Source: Candidatus Phycosocius spiralis
GTDB taxonomy: Bacteria > Pseudomonadota > Alphaproteobacteria > Caulobacterales > Aquidulcibacteraceae
Direction of reading: 5' to 3'
DNA: 64,000 bases
Assembly: GCF_030158815.1 (NCBI RefSeq)
Contig: NZ_BPFZ01000002.1
Span: forward strand, 62,001-126,000
Position 1 is the stretch's first letter. Each line of letters begins with the position of its first letter. Positions 37,681-46,390 of this stretch are shown here, in pieces. The position numbers and the translations under genes were made by a program. The notes under the pieces are model-generated. The model saw only the letters and a list, made by a program, of their open reading frames with translations, was not told the origin of the DNA and ran no database searches.

Positions 37681-39948
37681 TTAAAAGCTGACCGTCGCAT
37701 CAAGCCCATAAGTCATCGGCTCATTATACATGCCAAACGTGCCGATGAAGGCATAAGAAGCGCGGCTCTCATAAAAGGTATGCTCTTCATCCAACATATT
37801 GCGCGACCATAAGGAAAGCTGAAGCTTAGCCCCTTTGCCAACATTAATTTCGCTCAACGCCAAGCGTCCATTGAGGACGCTGGAGCTATCGGTCAATGTC
37901 GCCTCCCCAGACGAGCTGCGATAGCCATCTGCTTGGCTCAGATCGAGATGGGCTTTGAACAGCGCACCCAAAGCTTGGCGTTGATAATCGACCGCAAAAT
38001 TGATCGCATTCTTGGGGGTGTAAACGATAAACACGTTTTGAAGCGCGTTATTGTTAAAGGGGTTCGCTGCTCTTGGCAGCTTTCCATTGGTATAAGCATA
38101 ACTGGCCGACAAGGTAAGGCCTTCAATGGGCGCGAACAAAAGATCGGCCTCATAGCCTTCAATGGTGCCCTTGCCTGGTGCATTGACGGTTTCGAGCGTG
38201 CCGCGGTTGCTATTGAGCAGATTGACCGCCGAAAAATCGATCTGAATATCCTTATATTTGGTGGAATAGGCCGCAAGATTGATACGTGCGCGCCGATCAA
38301 GCCATTCTGACTTCACGCCTATTTCGCTGGTCTCTACCTCTTCAGGATCAAAGGCGCGGTAATTGACAGAGCGGGAGTTTGCACCCCCGGCGCGATAAGC
38401 TGTGCCCCATTTGGCATAGACATGCACTGTATCGGTCGCGTCATAGCTGACCGTCACCATCGGATCGATCCGGTCCGACGACGTGTTGAAGCTGAAAGTG
38501 GTATCCGCGCCATTGACCTTGGTTAGAACGCCCCTTTTTTTATCCTTGGTGTAGCGCGCACCCGCTGTCAGGTGGAGTTGATCCTTAAAGGCGGCTGGCG
38601 CGTAAGTTGCTTGCCCAAATACCGCAAAGCTATCGGCCTTGGCCGTGCTGGCGCGATCCGGGAATGGTGTAGCAGCGCCTGCTTGCAGCGATGGGATGCG
38701 TGTAGCGGCCGTGCCTGTGGCATTCCAGGTCATGGTGTTGGGTGTCCACGCGTCGTCATCGCCTTTTTCATGATAGAAATAGGTACCGGCCACATAGGTC
38801 AGCCGGTCCATGCTACCTAGAATTTGAAACTCTTGGCTGAATTGTTCTTGGCGCAAGGATGCAAGGCTATAGCGCGCAAAATTGCCACTGGGGCGGAAAG
38901 GCCCTGAATGGGCACCAATCCCGTTATCCAATTGGGTTTGATCCACTGTGCGGAACGACGTGATCGAACGCACATCAATGGAGGGCGCGGCTTGCCAGTT
39001 GATGTGGACCACATGGCCGGAGATATTACCAACATTGTCCTCTTGGGGTACGCCGATATCGGTTTCACGGGCGCGGCCCCTTTGTTCTTTTACCAAGGGT
39101 GCGAGTGCCGGTGCAGCTGGGTTCTTCTCGATCAATTGCACATAATAAGGCGTGGTGATGTCTTTGGAGATATCATAATCATATTGGGCCGTGATCGCTT
39201 CACTCGCCTGCCACCGCACACCCAGATGGACGCCGCGACGCTCATATTTATTGAAATCTTCTTCGCCTTGCAGCGTGTTCTCAACTGTACCGTCGCGGCC
39301 CGTGAACACGGCATCGAGCTTCACGGAGACATTATTGACTTCTTCCAAATCCAGATGGGTCTCAGAGAGATAGCCGCCAAAATTACGCATCCCAACGGTT
39401 TGGCGCACGCCAAATTTGCCTGAAGGCTTGCGTGTCACGATGCTGACAGCCCCACCGGTAGAATTACGTCCAAACAAGGTGCCTTGGGGCCCTTTGAGCA
39501 CTTCGATACGCTCAATATCCATCAATGCAGCACCAAGCCCCTGCGAGCGGCCAAGATAAACCCCGTCAATATAAACGCCCACACCTGCGTCACGGCTGGG
39601 CTGGTTCGCATCGAATGGCACAATGCCGCGAATACCCACGGTTAGGGCTGAACTACGCGAGAAGAAGGGTGCGACCCGAAGCGAAGGAATCGAGCCGTTC
39701 ATCAGATCAGCCAAGCTTTCAATTCGCCGCGCCTTTAATTGCTCCCCACCCAAAACCGACATCGCGATAGGAGTGGTCTGTTGGTTGGTTTCACGCTTTT
39801 GCGCCGTGACAACGATGACATCCAAACCCAGGGCCGGCTCATCTTCTGGCGTTGGGGCACCCACGGCCAAAGCGGGGCCCGCTACCAAGCAAGCAAAAGC
39901 GCTTACAGATGCCCACAAGAGGCGCCGCGAGATGGTATTCTTTGTCAT
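37681..39948 (-). CDS. TonB-dependent outer-membrane receptor
   Basis: A 755-residue receptor. Signal peptide RRLLWASVSAFACLVAGPAL is followed by a TonB-box-like DVIVVTAQK and a plug domain (ADLMNGSIPSLRV, GVGVYIDGVYLGR, IERIEVLKGPQGTLFGRNST, GGAVSIVT). A beta-barrel follows, ending in a terminal aromatic (DATVSF). It resembles the large IroN/CirA-like family common in sphingomonads and Caulobacterales. The ligand cannot be deduced, but pairing with a secreted phosphatase could suggest a phosphorylated nutrient. An ATG at 39948 starts the signal peptide. Confidence 0.9.
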   Translation of the reverse strand: MTKNTISRRLLWASVSAFACLVAGPALAVGAPTPEDEPALGLDVIVVTAQKRETNQQTTPIAMSVLGGEQLKARRIESLADLMNGSIPSLRVAPFFSRSSALTVGIRGIVPFDANQPSRDAGVGVYIDGVYLGRSQGLGAALMDIERIEVLKGPQGTLFGRNSTGGAVSIVTRKPSGKFGVRQTVGMRNFGGYLSETHLDLEEVNNVSVKLDAVFTGRDGTVENTLQGEEDFNKYERRGVHLGVRWQASEAITAQYDYDISKDITTPYYVQLIEKNPAAPALAPLVKEQRGRARETDIGVPQEDNVGNISGHVVHINWQAAPSIDVRSITSFRTVDQTQLDNGIGAHSGPFRPSGNFARYSLASLRQEQFSQEFQILGSMDRLTYVAGTYFYHEKGDDDAWTPNTMTWNATGTAATRIPSLQAGAATPFPDRASTAKADSFAVFGQATYAPAAFKDQLHLTAGARYTKDKKRGVLTKVNGADTTFSFNTSSDRIDPMVTVSYDATDTVHVYAKWGTAYRAGGANSRSVNYRAFDPEEVETSEIGVKSEWLDRRARINLAAYSTKYKDIQIDFSAVNLLNSNRGTLETVNAPGKGTIEGYEADLLFAPIEGLTLSASYAYTNGKLPRAANPFNNNALQNVFIVYTPKNAINFAVDYQRQALGALFKAHLDLSQADGYRSSSGEATLTDSSSVLNGRLALSEINVGKGAKLQLSLWSRNMLDEEHTFYESRASYAFIGTFGMYNEPMTYGLDATVSF

Positions 39949-39961
39949 GATGGAATGTCCC

Positions 39962-39996
39962 CTATCCAACAGAATCGCAATTTCTCTGTTGGGTAG
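39962..39996 (-). promoter_or_regulatory. Long hairpin in the TonB receptor leader
   Basis: 12-bp arms CTATCCAACAGA (39962-39973) and TCTGTTGGGTAG (39985-39996), one G-U pair, 11-base loop. It ends 13 bases before the start codon, next to the GGGGACA ribosome site, so it could control translation or be an operator. Confidence 0.5.
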
Positions 39997-40169
39997 CGCC
40001 ACTAACTCGATGGTTTGACGGTTTGATCACGGCCCCGTGAAACTTCGGCTACGGATGTATGAAGGCCCCGTCGCAAAACCATCATCGCTTGGTCATAATT
40101 GGGTGGGTATTGGTGGCGGGGTGGTGATACTCTCACACCGACGGATCACCTCGCGGGCATAAGAAACCA

Positions 40170-40472
40170 TTAAGGCTGACCTGGAGCAAGATCCTCAAAA
40201 CTATAATCGTGCCGCAGGCCAGCACCGACGCGTTTATCAAACTCATCGACCTGGCAATTGACTTTCTTAGTATCAACGCCACGGTCCTTTAACATCCGAG
40301 CAGCGATGGTAAGATATTTGTATTCAGGCTCATCGCTTAGAGGATGTGGGTTGGTAGCGCTTACGGCATCAAGCGCATTGCGATAAATGGATTGAGCTAG
40401 GTCCTCCAGCTTGTAATTATTGCCTCTCTCCAACAATAAACAGCCTTTCTTGGATGCCCACAGCTGCCGCAT
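40170..40472 (-). CDS. Small hypothetical protein
   Basis: About 100 residues, charged, with no signal peptide or membrane segment. I do not recognise a family. Segments such as YKLEDLAQSIYRNALDAV and EYKYLTIAARMLKDRGVD look like ordinary helical protein. Start ATG 40472; a TTG lies 9 bases upstream behind a G-rich stretch. It stands alone between divergent rplM and the TonB receptor. It could be a gene remnant. Confidence 0.4.
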   Translation of the reverse strand: MRQLWASKKGCLLLERGNNYKLEDLAQSIYRNALDAVSATNPHPLSDEPEYKYLTIAARMLKDRGVDTKKVNCQVDEFDKRVGAGLRHDYSFEDLAPGQP

Positions 40473-40532
40473 ACTCTGCAATGCCCCCCCTTGAAACCCC
40501 AGTGTAAGCTGAAACTTTATGCTAGGCTTGAC

Positions 40533-40573
40533 CTAAGCTTAGAGTGGTAATATAATACCATACTTATAAGTAT
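40533..40573. promoter_or_regulatory. Three consecutive palindromes upstream of rplM
   Basis: CTAAGCTTAG (40533-40542), TGGTA-6-TACCA (40545-40560) and ATACTTATAAGTAT (40560-40573), the first and last perfect. AT-rich and 30 bases upstream of the candidate rplM -35. Confidence 0.45.
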
Positions 40574-40602
40574 CTGTTTCATTAAGACTTTCAGTAAATC
40601 GA

Positions 40603-40631
40603 TTGACAGAACCGACTTCGCCAACTAGAAG
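40603..40631 (+). promoter_or_regulatory. Candidate promoter of rplM-rpsI
   Basis: TTGACA (40603-40608), a 17-base spacer, then TAGAAG (40626-40631), a weak -10. It would give a leader of about 50 bases before rplM. Confidence 0.45.
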
Positions 40632-40684
40632 CACGCGCACAAGACTTGGCCCCTTTGGGTGCCGCAATCAATTGGAACAACCCC

Positions 40685-41152
40685 ATGAAGACCTTCAGTG
40701 CCAAAACGCACGAAGCCGAGCATAAATGGATTGTCGTAGATGCTGAAGGGGTGGTTGTTGGCCGTCTCGCGACATTTATTGCCATGCGTTTGCGCGGTAA
40801 GCACCGTCCTGATTTTACCCCCCATGCCGATGTTGGCGATCACGTGGTGATTATTAATGCGCGGAAAGTCGTGTTCACTGGCAACAAGCAGCGTGACAAA
40901 GTTTATTACCGCCACACCGGCTATGCTGGCGGCATTAAAGAAACAACAGCTGAACGTTTGCTCGCTGGGCGTTTTCCTGAGCGGGTACTTGAAAAAGCTG
41001 TGCTGCGTATGATGCCAAAGGAAAGCCCTTTGGCGCGTTCGCAATTCGGCAAGCTGCGTGTCTACGCTGGCGCAGAACACCCACATGAGGCCCAATCCCC
41101 CGAAGTGGTGGATTTCAAGGGTCGTAACCGCAAGAACGTTAGGGCCGCCTAA
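40685..41152 (+). CDS. rplM: 50S ribosomal protein L13 (uL13)
   Basis: A 155-residue protein with the full L13 sequence: [62 protein letters not shown] and [12 protein letters not shown] start at the conserved ATG 40685, not at in-frame 40646. Its stop overlaps the rpsI start by one base (TAATG), so the two are coupled, as in most bacteria. Confidence 0.97.
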   Translation: MKTFSAKTHEAEHKWIVVDAEGVVVGRLATFIAMRLRGKHRPDFTPHADVGDHVVIINARKVVFTGNKQRDKVYYRHTGYAGGIKETTAERLLAGRFPERVLEKAVLRMMPKESPLARSQFGKLRVYAGAEHPHEAQSPEVVDFKGRNRKNVRAA

Positions 41153-41634
41153 TGGAAGAAGTAGCAAAAAGCTTCGAAGACCTCGCAGCCATGGGCACCG
41201 GTGAAGGTGTTGTGGAAGTGGTTGTTCGTGAACCTCAGATCGACAGCTTAGGACGGGCCTATTCCACCGGTAAGCGTAAAAGCGCGATTGCGCGCGTTTG
41301 GGTTAAGCGCGGTACCGGTAAGATCACCATCAATGGCAAGGACCATGGCGCTTATTTTGCCCGCCCTGTTCTGCGCATGGTTATCAACCAGCCGATGCAA
41401 GTAACAAACCGCGCAACCGAGTTTGACGTCATCGCCACGGTCAAGGGCGGGGGCCTTTCTGGCCAGGCTGGTGCTGTCCGTCACGGTATTGCAACCGCTT
41501 TGACTCGATTTGAGCCTGGCTTGCGCCCAGTTCTGAAGCCATTTGGCTATCTGACCCGAGACAGCCGTGTGGTTGAGCGTAAGAAGTATGGCCGCGCGAA
41601 AGCACGCCGTAGCTTCCAGTTCTCCAAGCGCTAG
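41152..41634 (+). CDS. rpsI: 30S ribosomal protein S9 (uS9)
   Basis: A 160-residue protein; the S9 domain begins at [20 protein letters not shown] and ends in the invariant basic tail ([17 protein letters not shown]). About 40 N-terminal acidic residues precede it, which is common in alphaproteobacterial S9. A strong terminator follows. Confidence 0.97.
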   Translation: MEEVAKSFEDLAAMGTGEGVVEVVVREPQIDSLGRAYSTGKRKSAIARVWVKRGTGKITINGKDHGAYFARPVLRMVINQPMQVTNRATEFDVIATVKGGGLSGQAGAVRHGIATALTRFEPGLRPVLKPFGYLTRDSRVVERKKYGRAKARRSFQFSKR

Positions 41635-41664
41635 GACTTTCGGTCAGCCAATCTATGGTTGATG

Positions 41665-41697
41665 CGGGCGGCCTTAGCGGGCCGCCCGTTTTCGTTT
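41665..41697 (+). terminator. Rho-independent terminator of rplM-rpsI
   Basis: Perfect 9-bp stem CGGGCGGCC (41665-41673) / GGCCGCCCG (41680-41688) followed by TTTTCGTTT. Confidence 0.88.
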
Positions 41698-41723
41698 AAG
41701 ACTTTGGAGAAAGCCGCCAATCC

Positions 41724-42773
41724 ATGACCACTCAGACCCTTAACGCTGCTATACTTGGTGCCTCTGGCTATACAGGGGCAGAGACCATTCGCCTATTAGC
41801 CCACCACGCCAATGTCCGCATCGGGCCCATTACCGCCCATGCACAGGCCGGGCGCAGCTTGGGTGACTTATTTCCCCATCTTCACCCCTTTGCAGAACGT
41901 AACTTGGTGAAGGCAGAAGATGTGAATTGGGATGGGGTGGATGTGGCGTTTGGCTGTTTACCACACGGGACCAGTGAAGAAGTGTTGGGTAAATTGCCTG
42001 ACCATGTGACGGTGATCGACTTATCCGCCGACTTTCGCTTTCGTGATCCGAGAACCTATGCCGTTCATTATGGTCGCACCCATACGCATCCTGACAAGAC
42101 CAGATCGGCGATTTATGGCTTGACCGAGTTTGCCCGCGAAGCCTTAGCCAACAGGCCTCCAATCATTGCTTGCCCCGGCTGCTACCCCACCGCAAGCCTT
42201 CTGGCGATAAAGCCGTTGCTGGAGGCTGGTATCGTGTTACCTATTGATATTATTATTGACGCCAAATCGGGTGTGTCAGGGGCAGGACGGGGCCTGAAAG
42301 AAGGCAATCTGTTTTGTGAAGCGGCAGAAGGCATCCATGCCTATAGTGTGGGCCAGCACCGTCACGCACCGGAGATTGAGCAGGAATTGTCACTGGCTTC
42401 AGGCGCATCGGTATTAGTGAATTTTACGCCGCATTTGGTGCCGATGACGCGCGGCGAATTGGTCACGTGCCATCTTAAACTGGCACATGGGGCCGAAGTC
42501 GGGGATGTTCGCAAAGTCTTAAGTCAACGCTATGCAGAGGAACCCTTTGTCAAAGTGGCAAAGGCGGGTGCATGCCCCGATACGCGCTGGGTGCGCGGCA
42601 CTAATCTTTGCTTGCTTGCGGTGTTTGCGGATCGCATACCTGGAAGGGTGATTGTGGTGGCCGTGATTGACAATCTGGTTAAGGGATCTGGCGGGCAAGC
42701 CATTCAAAATATGAATAGTGCTTTTGACCTTCCTGAGTCAGAAGCATTGACCATGGAGCCTTTATTTCCTTAA
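41724..42773 (+). CDS. argC: N-acetyl-gamma-glutamyl-phosphate reductase ArgC
   Basis: A 349-residue NADPH-dependent enzyme of arginine synthesis. The nucleotide site is AAILGASGYTGAETIRLL. The catalytic Cys is in IACPGCYPTAS, SGVSGAGRG lies in the substrate loop, and TPHLVPMTRGE supplies the conserved His. Placement right after rpsI is common in alphaproteobacteria. ATG start with GGAGAAAG upstream. Confidence 0.96.
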   Translation: MTTQTLNAAILGASGYTGAETIRLLAHHANVRIGPITAHAQAGRSLGDLFPHLHPFAERNLVKAEDVNWDGVDVAFGCLPHGTSEEVLGKLPDHVTVIDLSADFRFRDPRTYAVHYGRTHTHPDKTRSAIYGLTEFAREALANRPPIIACPGCYPTASLLAIKPLLEAGIVLPIDIIIDAKSGVSGAGRGLKEGNLFCEAAEGIHAYSVGQHRHAPEIEQELSLASGASVLVNFTPHLVPMTRGELVTCHLKLAHGAEVGDVRKVLSQRYAEEPFVKVAKAGACPDTRWVRGTNLCLLAVFADRIPGRVIVVAVIDNLVKGSGGQAIQNMNSAFDLPESEALTMEPLFP

Positions 42774-42774
42774 A

Positions 42775-42793
42775 GAGCAAGGCTGCTCCCTTT
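42775..42793 (+). terminator. Weak hairpin after argC
   Basis: GAGCA (42775-42779) and TGCTC (42784-42788) around a 4-base loop, followed by CCTTTG. Short stem, so a weak or attenuating terminator at best. Confidence 0.35.
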
Positions 42794-42868
42794 GCTGGCC
42801 TAAGCAGGCTCATTCTGTTCTGGGCTAAAGACATTGGTCACGCAAGCAAGTTAGGACATCGGGTAATC

Positions 42869-44383
42869 ATGGCAAAACCGATCTTGCAACATCGAGTGGG
42901 TGAAGAACACGATACTGAGTTCGACCCCCTACTTGGGCGCACAGTGCGCGAAAAACCAGACCGTGTGCCTAAGCCCCGCCCAACACGGCTCAATCTGGAT
43001 CAAAGCGTGTTTGACGAAGTCGATATTACCGACATACTGATCCCTGAGGGTGGTGCCCAAAGACAGAATATCTTAGGGCGTAAATCACGTTTGCGTTCGC
43101 GATCTGGGGCCTCTTCCCCCGATCAAACCCAGGCCTCTTCCTGGTTAGACTTCATAGCTGACCTCCCAACGACCGAAAGTGATATCAAGTTAGACACACA
43201 AAAGACGCTACCTGCCTCAGATGAACCCCTAGAAAGCCCCATGAATAGGAAGCGTCCAAGGCTTGCTTTTATACCCCAATTTGGTGCTGGGATCGAAATG
43301 GCAAAGATCCAAGAAACCCTTGCAGGTAAACCACTTGGACAATGGCTTAAGCCAATCTTTAAAATGGGTGAGGTGATTGAATCGTTCAAGGTCGGCACGC
43401 CCAGTGAGGCGGATCGACAAGCGCGTCGCCAAAACCTGCCGATACGAAGTGCGGTTGCACGGCGCTTAGCATTGCAGAAACTTGCTGCAACAATTTTAGG
43501 ATTTGGACTGTTCCACGCAGCTTTATTTGCCTCCTTTTTCTCCTTTGCGGCACCACTGGGTTATCCCTATGATATGGTGTCAAGTTATCGCTGGTATTGG
43601 ACCTTGATGGCACTGGTCAGTTTCTGCGCATGGGCTTTTGTCCGTAGCAGGGGTATGATGATCCTCTCTGGCCTCGTGGTGGGGCTTAATTGTGTCGTGA
43701 TGTTGCCGTCTATTGGTCAGTCTCCTAAGGGCGGCAGGGATGCCCAAGCTATTGTGGCATGGGCCAATGTGAAGGGGGCTCAACTAGGGTTTGAGCAACT
43801 TATTGCGCAAAGTGAAAAGCAAAAGGCGAGCTTGATCATGATTGGTGAGCCGCCCAAATCAATTCTGATACCGCCTCCCGGGTGGACATTGCTTGAAAAA
43901 CCAGATTTTGCCGATACATCCAGTATTGCAGTTCTGGCCAAAAACCCTTGGAAATCAGTGACCACGCCAGGTGAGCCAGCCATGCTGCACAACAACAACA
44001 TCGATCTCACTGTGATCGGGGTACGGCCACAGCCGCCTAATGGTACCCAAAGCGACCGTGTGACACGTGAAGCCCAGCTCAACCGTGCGGCCATTCGTGC
44101 AGGGGATCAAGCCGGACCGATCGCCGTTATTGGTGATTTTAATGCCGTGCCATGGGACGGGGCGATGGGGCGGTTTCGCCATTATGGCAATGTTGTTCGG
44201 ATACAATGTGGTGGCCTCTTCGGCACGACATTAAGCCAAGCCTACGGCCTGCTTGGCGTTACTTATGATCATGTCTATGTGCGCGATCTTAAAGTGACAA
44301 AATGTAAGCTAGGTAGTGCCCTTAGTGGGGGTCATCACCGCGCTATTTTCCTATCAGTTGCGCCAAAAACGACTGCACGCTAA
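42869..44383 (+). CDS. Membrane protein with endonuclease/exonuclease/phosphatase-like domain
   Basis: A 504-residue protein in three parts. Residues 1-200 are a polar, proline-rich, presumably cytosolic region I do not recognise. Residues about 205-290 hold three membrane segments (LAATILGFGLFHAALFASFF, WTLMALVSFCAWAFV, MMILSGLVVGLNCVVML). Residues about 300-500 resemble the EEP fold: SLIMIGEPP (metal Glu position), IAVIGDFNAVPWDG (GDFN), YDHVYVRD and SGGHHRAIF. The last motif is normally SDH, so the Asp is replaced by His and activity is uncertain. Lies between argC and a convergent NDUFAF6-like gene. Confidence 0.7.
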   Translation: MAKPILQHRVGEEHDTEFDPLLGRTVREKPDRVPKPRPTRLNLDQSVFDEVDITDILIPEGGAQRQNILGRKSRLRSRSGASSPDQTQASSWLDFIADLPTTESDIKLDTQKTLPASDEPLESPMNRKRPRLAFIPQFGAGIEMAKIQETLAGKPLGQWLKPIFKMGEVIESFKVGTPSEADRQARRQNLPIRSAVARRLALQKLAATILGFGLFHAALFASFFSFAAPLGYPYDMVSSYRWYWTLMALVSFCAWAFVRSRGMMILSGLVVGLNCVVMLPSIGQSPKGGRDAQAIVAWANVKGAQLGFEQLIAQSEKQKASLIMIGEPPKSILIPPPGWTLLEKPDFADTSSIAVLAKNPWKSVTTPGEPAMLHNNNIDLTVIGVRPQPPNGTQSDRVTREAQLNRAAIRAGDQAGPIAVIGDFNAVPWDGAMGRFRHYGNVVRIQCGGLFGTTLSQAYGLLGVTYDHVYVRDLKVTKCKLGSALSGGHHRAIFLSVAPKTTAR

Positions 44384-44393
44384 CGCTTGAACT

Positions 44394-45239
44394 TTATAAA
44401 CGCTGGCGCGCAACTGACCAAATCAATAACATTTGTCGGCGAAGTAACGATATCTGGACTGGGTGGACATAGGGATCGGTTAGGCGGGTAAATCTATTGG
44501 CGTAAGTTCTGGCGAGGCTGACATAAGCGATCGCCCCAAAAGCTTGGTTTAAATCTGCTCGAACTAGAGCCCGATTTGCGGCGTTCAATGCAGTGTTGAT
44601 TTGATCTTTGGCTTGGCGCAGGCCACTTTGGGCTGCTAAACTCAGGGCCCCACGACAGACCTCTTCTAGATCTGCACTGGTTAGGGCTTCACTTGGAAGC
44701 CAGCATTGGTGCCGCTGCGCCCACTTGGGCCAATGCGCCATCAACTCCCACAAGCGCCAAGCAATCCCAGCCTGTTTGCAGGCTTCATCCAACGGGCACG
44801 ATAAGGCACCCACACCACCGATCAGGAGGGCGAGGCGGTGAAACTGGCCAAGGCTTTGATCACAATGGGCCAATAAGGCAGGCCAGTCGCGAAAGGGTTG
44901 GGGCTCTTGCTCAGCGCCATATGCGTCAATCATCGCGTCGAAATGCGCCCGCGGAAGCTCATGCTGGCGGATCGTTTGTGCTAAGGCCTCAGCAATTGGA
45001 TGGCCCCGAACGCGGTTTGCCTGATAAATCTCATGCACTGTTTCGCGCCACCACTGAAGGCGCATAGCCGCCAACATAGACTCAGAAACCACTTGTCTTG
45101 CACGGGCAATTTCGTGGTGAAACAAAAGCAAGGCCAGCATGGCGGGCCGTGCTTCTGGCAGCAAAAAGTGGGTCGCCAAGGTGGCATCAGGGGCCACGCG
45201 CGCCGCCTGTTCAATCAAATCTTGGCTGAGTTTGATCAT
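44394..45239 (-). CDS. Squalene/phytoene-synthase-fold protein, NDUFAF6-like
   Basis: A 281-residue protein of the trans-isoprenyl-diphosphate synthase fold. It lacks both aspartate-rich motifs needed for prenyl transfer (first region reads FHHEIARAR) but has MRLQWWRETVHEIY. That matches the group related to mitochondrial complex I assembly factor NDUFAF6 rather than a carotenoid enzyme. Two genes away lies the NDUFAF3-like Mth938 gene. No carotenoid genes are nearby. A strong terminator lies between this gene and the one upstream, so it is transcribed separately. Confidence 0.78.
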   Translation of the reverse strand: MIKLSQDLIEQAARVAPDATLATHFLLPEARPAMLALLLFHHEIARARQVVSESMLAAMRLQWWRETVHEIYQANRVRGHPIAEALAQTIRQHELPRAHFDAMIDAYGAEQEPQPFRDWPALLAHCDQSLGQFHRLALLIGGVGALSCPLDEACKQAGIAWRLWELMAHWPKWAQRHQCWLPSEALTSADLEEVCRGALSLAAQSGLRQAKDQINTALNAANRALVRADLNQAFGAIAYVSLARTYANRFTRLTDPYVHPVQISLLRRQMLLIWSVARQRL

Positions 45240-45254
45240 GCTTGGCCCTAAATC

Positions 45255-45282
45255 AAAAACGGCCCGCGAGGTAGCGGGCCGT
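45255..45282 (-). terminator. Rho-independent terminator of the PuuD-like gene
   Basis: Perfect 9-bp stem (ACGGCCCGC 45259-45267, GCGGGCCGT 45274-45282) with a T run on the minus strand (AAAAA at 45255-45259). Confidence 0.85.
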
Positions 45283-45303
45283 CTTACACTATTCCAAGGA
45301 TGC

Positions 45304-45924
45304 TTAACCCCACATGGTCTGACGCATGCTCATCGCCACCAACATGGGCAAGGATAGCAAGAGATTGGTGCGCGAGAATAACATCGCGGTGCGCGCCGCT
45401 TTTGGCTTAGCTTCAGCTGGGGCATCAACCAGTCCCAGAGCTATCTTCTGGTTTGGCCAAATCACAAACCACACGTTGATAAACATGATGATCGCCAACC
45501 ACATGCCAATGCCGATAAAGACATTACCATCATCGAGCGCAAAGCCATCGCTTGCATTAAGGCTCAAAGCTGGCACCAGATATCCGCGTGCCCAAGCCAC
45601 CAAAAGCCCGGTCACCAAAGTACCCACGGCTGCCCAACGGAACCAAAACAGAGCCTCTGGGGCAATGAATTTGCCAATAGCGGGCTTGAGCTCATCGGGA
45701 ATTTTTGGCATGGTGCGGATTTGTACAAAGTTGAAATAATAAAGCAATCCAATCCACAAGATACCAAAAAATACGTGCAGCCAGCGCATGGCCGCGTGGC
45801 CCATCAACTCATGCATATTTCCCATGGTGTTGGAAGGCTGTGTCGCGAAGACGCCGATTAAGGCAATAGCCAACACAAGACTGACGATCATTGTGTTTCG
45901 AAAGTTGGACAATAAAGCACCCAT
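45304..45924 (-). CDS. PuuD-like (DUF989) membrane protein
   Basis: A 206-residue, roughly five-helix membrane protein resembling the N-terminal membrane part of urate hydroxylase PuuD (Urate_ox_N). It has MGHAAMRWLHVFFGILWIGLLYYFN, here cited as HAAMRWLHVFFGILWIG, and FVIWPNQKIALG. PuuD also has a C-terminal cytochrome c domain; none is present here. Urate oxidation is therefore doubtful, and no purine genes are nearby. The conserved histidines could bind haem. Confidence 0.7.
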   Translation of the reverse strand: MGALLSNFRNTMIVSLVLAIALIGVFATQPSNTMGNMHELMGHAAMRWLHVFFGILWIGLLYYFNFVQIRTMPKIPDELKPAIGKFIAPEALFWFRWAAVGTLVTGLLVAWARGYLVPALSLNASDGFALDDGNVFIGIGMWLAIIMFINVWFVIWPNQKIALGLVDAPAEAKPKAARTAMLFSRTNLLLSLPMLVAMSMRQTMWG

Positions 45925-45982
45925 GATAACCCCTATATGCTGACGTTCGTTAGATATCTTTTTAGCTTAATTTGAAGCCATG

Positions 45983-46384
45983 TCACCCAACCCTCAGCAT
46001 TGCCACTGCAAAGTGACGTCCTTCGCTGGCTAAATGATTATAGGTGCGACACGCTGAGGGCGTTGACATGATCTCCAGCCCAATGCTTGCAGCGCGCAAT
46101 CGTTCCCGCATGTGAAGGGGTGGCGCTTCAATGGTCGCGCCCGTCCCAAACAGCAAAAACTCAATTTGTCCACTTCCTTGAAGAATGGGGGCAAGCAGGG
46201 TTTCAAGTGGGCCTTGGCGCAGGACCTCCATGTCCGAAACCGCCCAAGGGCTTGGCTGATCTGCGAGAACCAGAACCGAGCCATCAATGCGAATGTCGCC
46301 GCTGGGTAAGCCAAACCGAAAGCCGCCCGCGCCATAGGCCGTGATCAAAGGGCGGCCCTTGCCGGTGGCTGGAACCAATTTCAT
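45983..46384 (-). CDS. Mth938/NDUFAF3-like protein
   Basis: A 133-residue single-domain protein of the Mth938-like (DUF498) family: YGAGGFRFG, GSVLVLADQPSPWAV, EFLLFGTGAT and STPSACRTYNHLASEGRHF. The mitochondrial relative NDUFAF3 is a complex I assembly factor. It starts 6 bases after secF, the usual place in alphaproteobacteria, and is likely on the yajC-secDF transcript. Confidence 0.82.
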   Translation of the reverse strand: MKLVPATGKGRPLITAYGAGGFRFGLPSGDIRIDGSVLVLADQPSPWAVSDMEVLRQGPLETLLAPILQGSGQIEFLLFGTGATIEAPPLHMRERLRAASIGLEIMSTPSACRTYNHLASEGRHFAVAMLRVG

Positions 46385-46390
46385 GACCGC

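Noticed and set aside
39949-40169. Cobalamin riboswitch before the TonB receptor
   Set aside because: No B12 box or matching fold; only the simple hairpin is supported.
44394-45239. Carotenoid or hopanoid synthase
   Set aside because: Both aspartate-rich motifs are missing and no isoprenoid genes are nearby.
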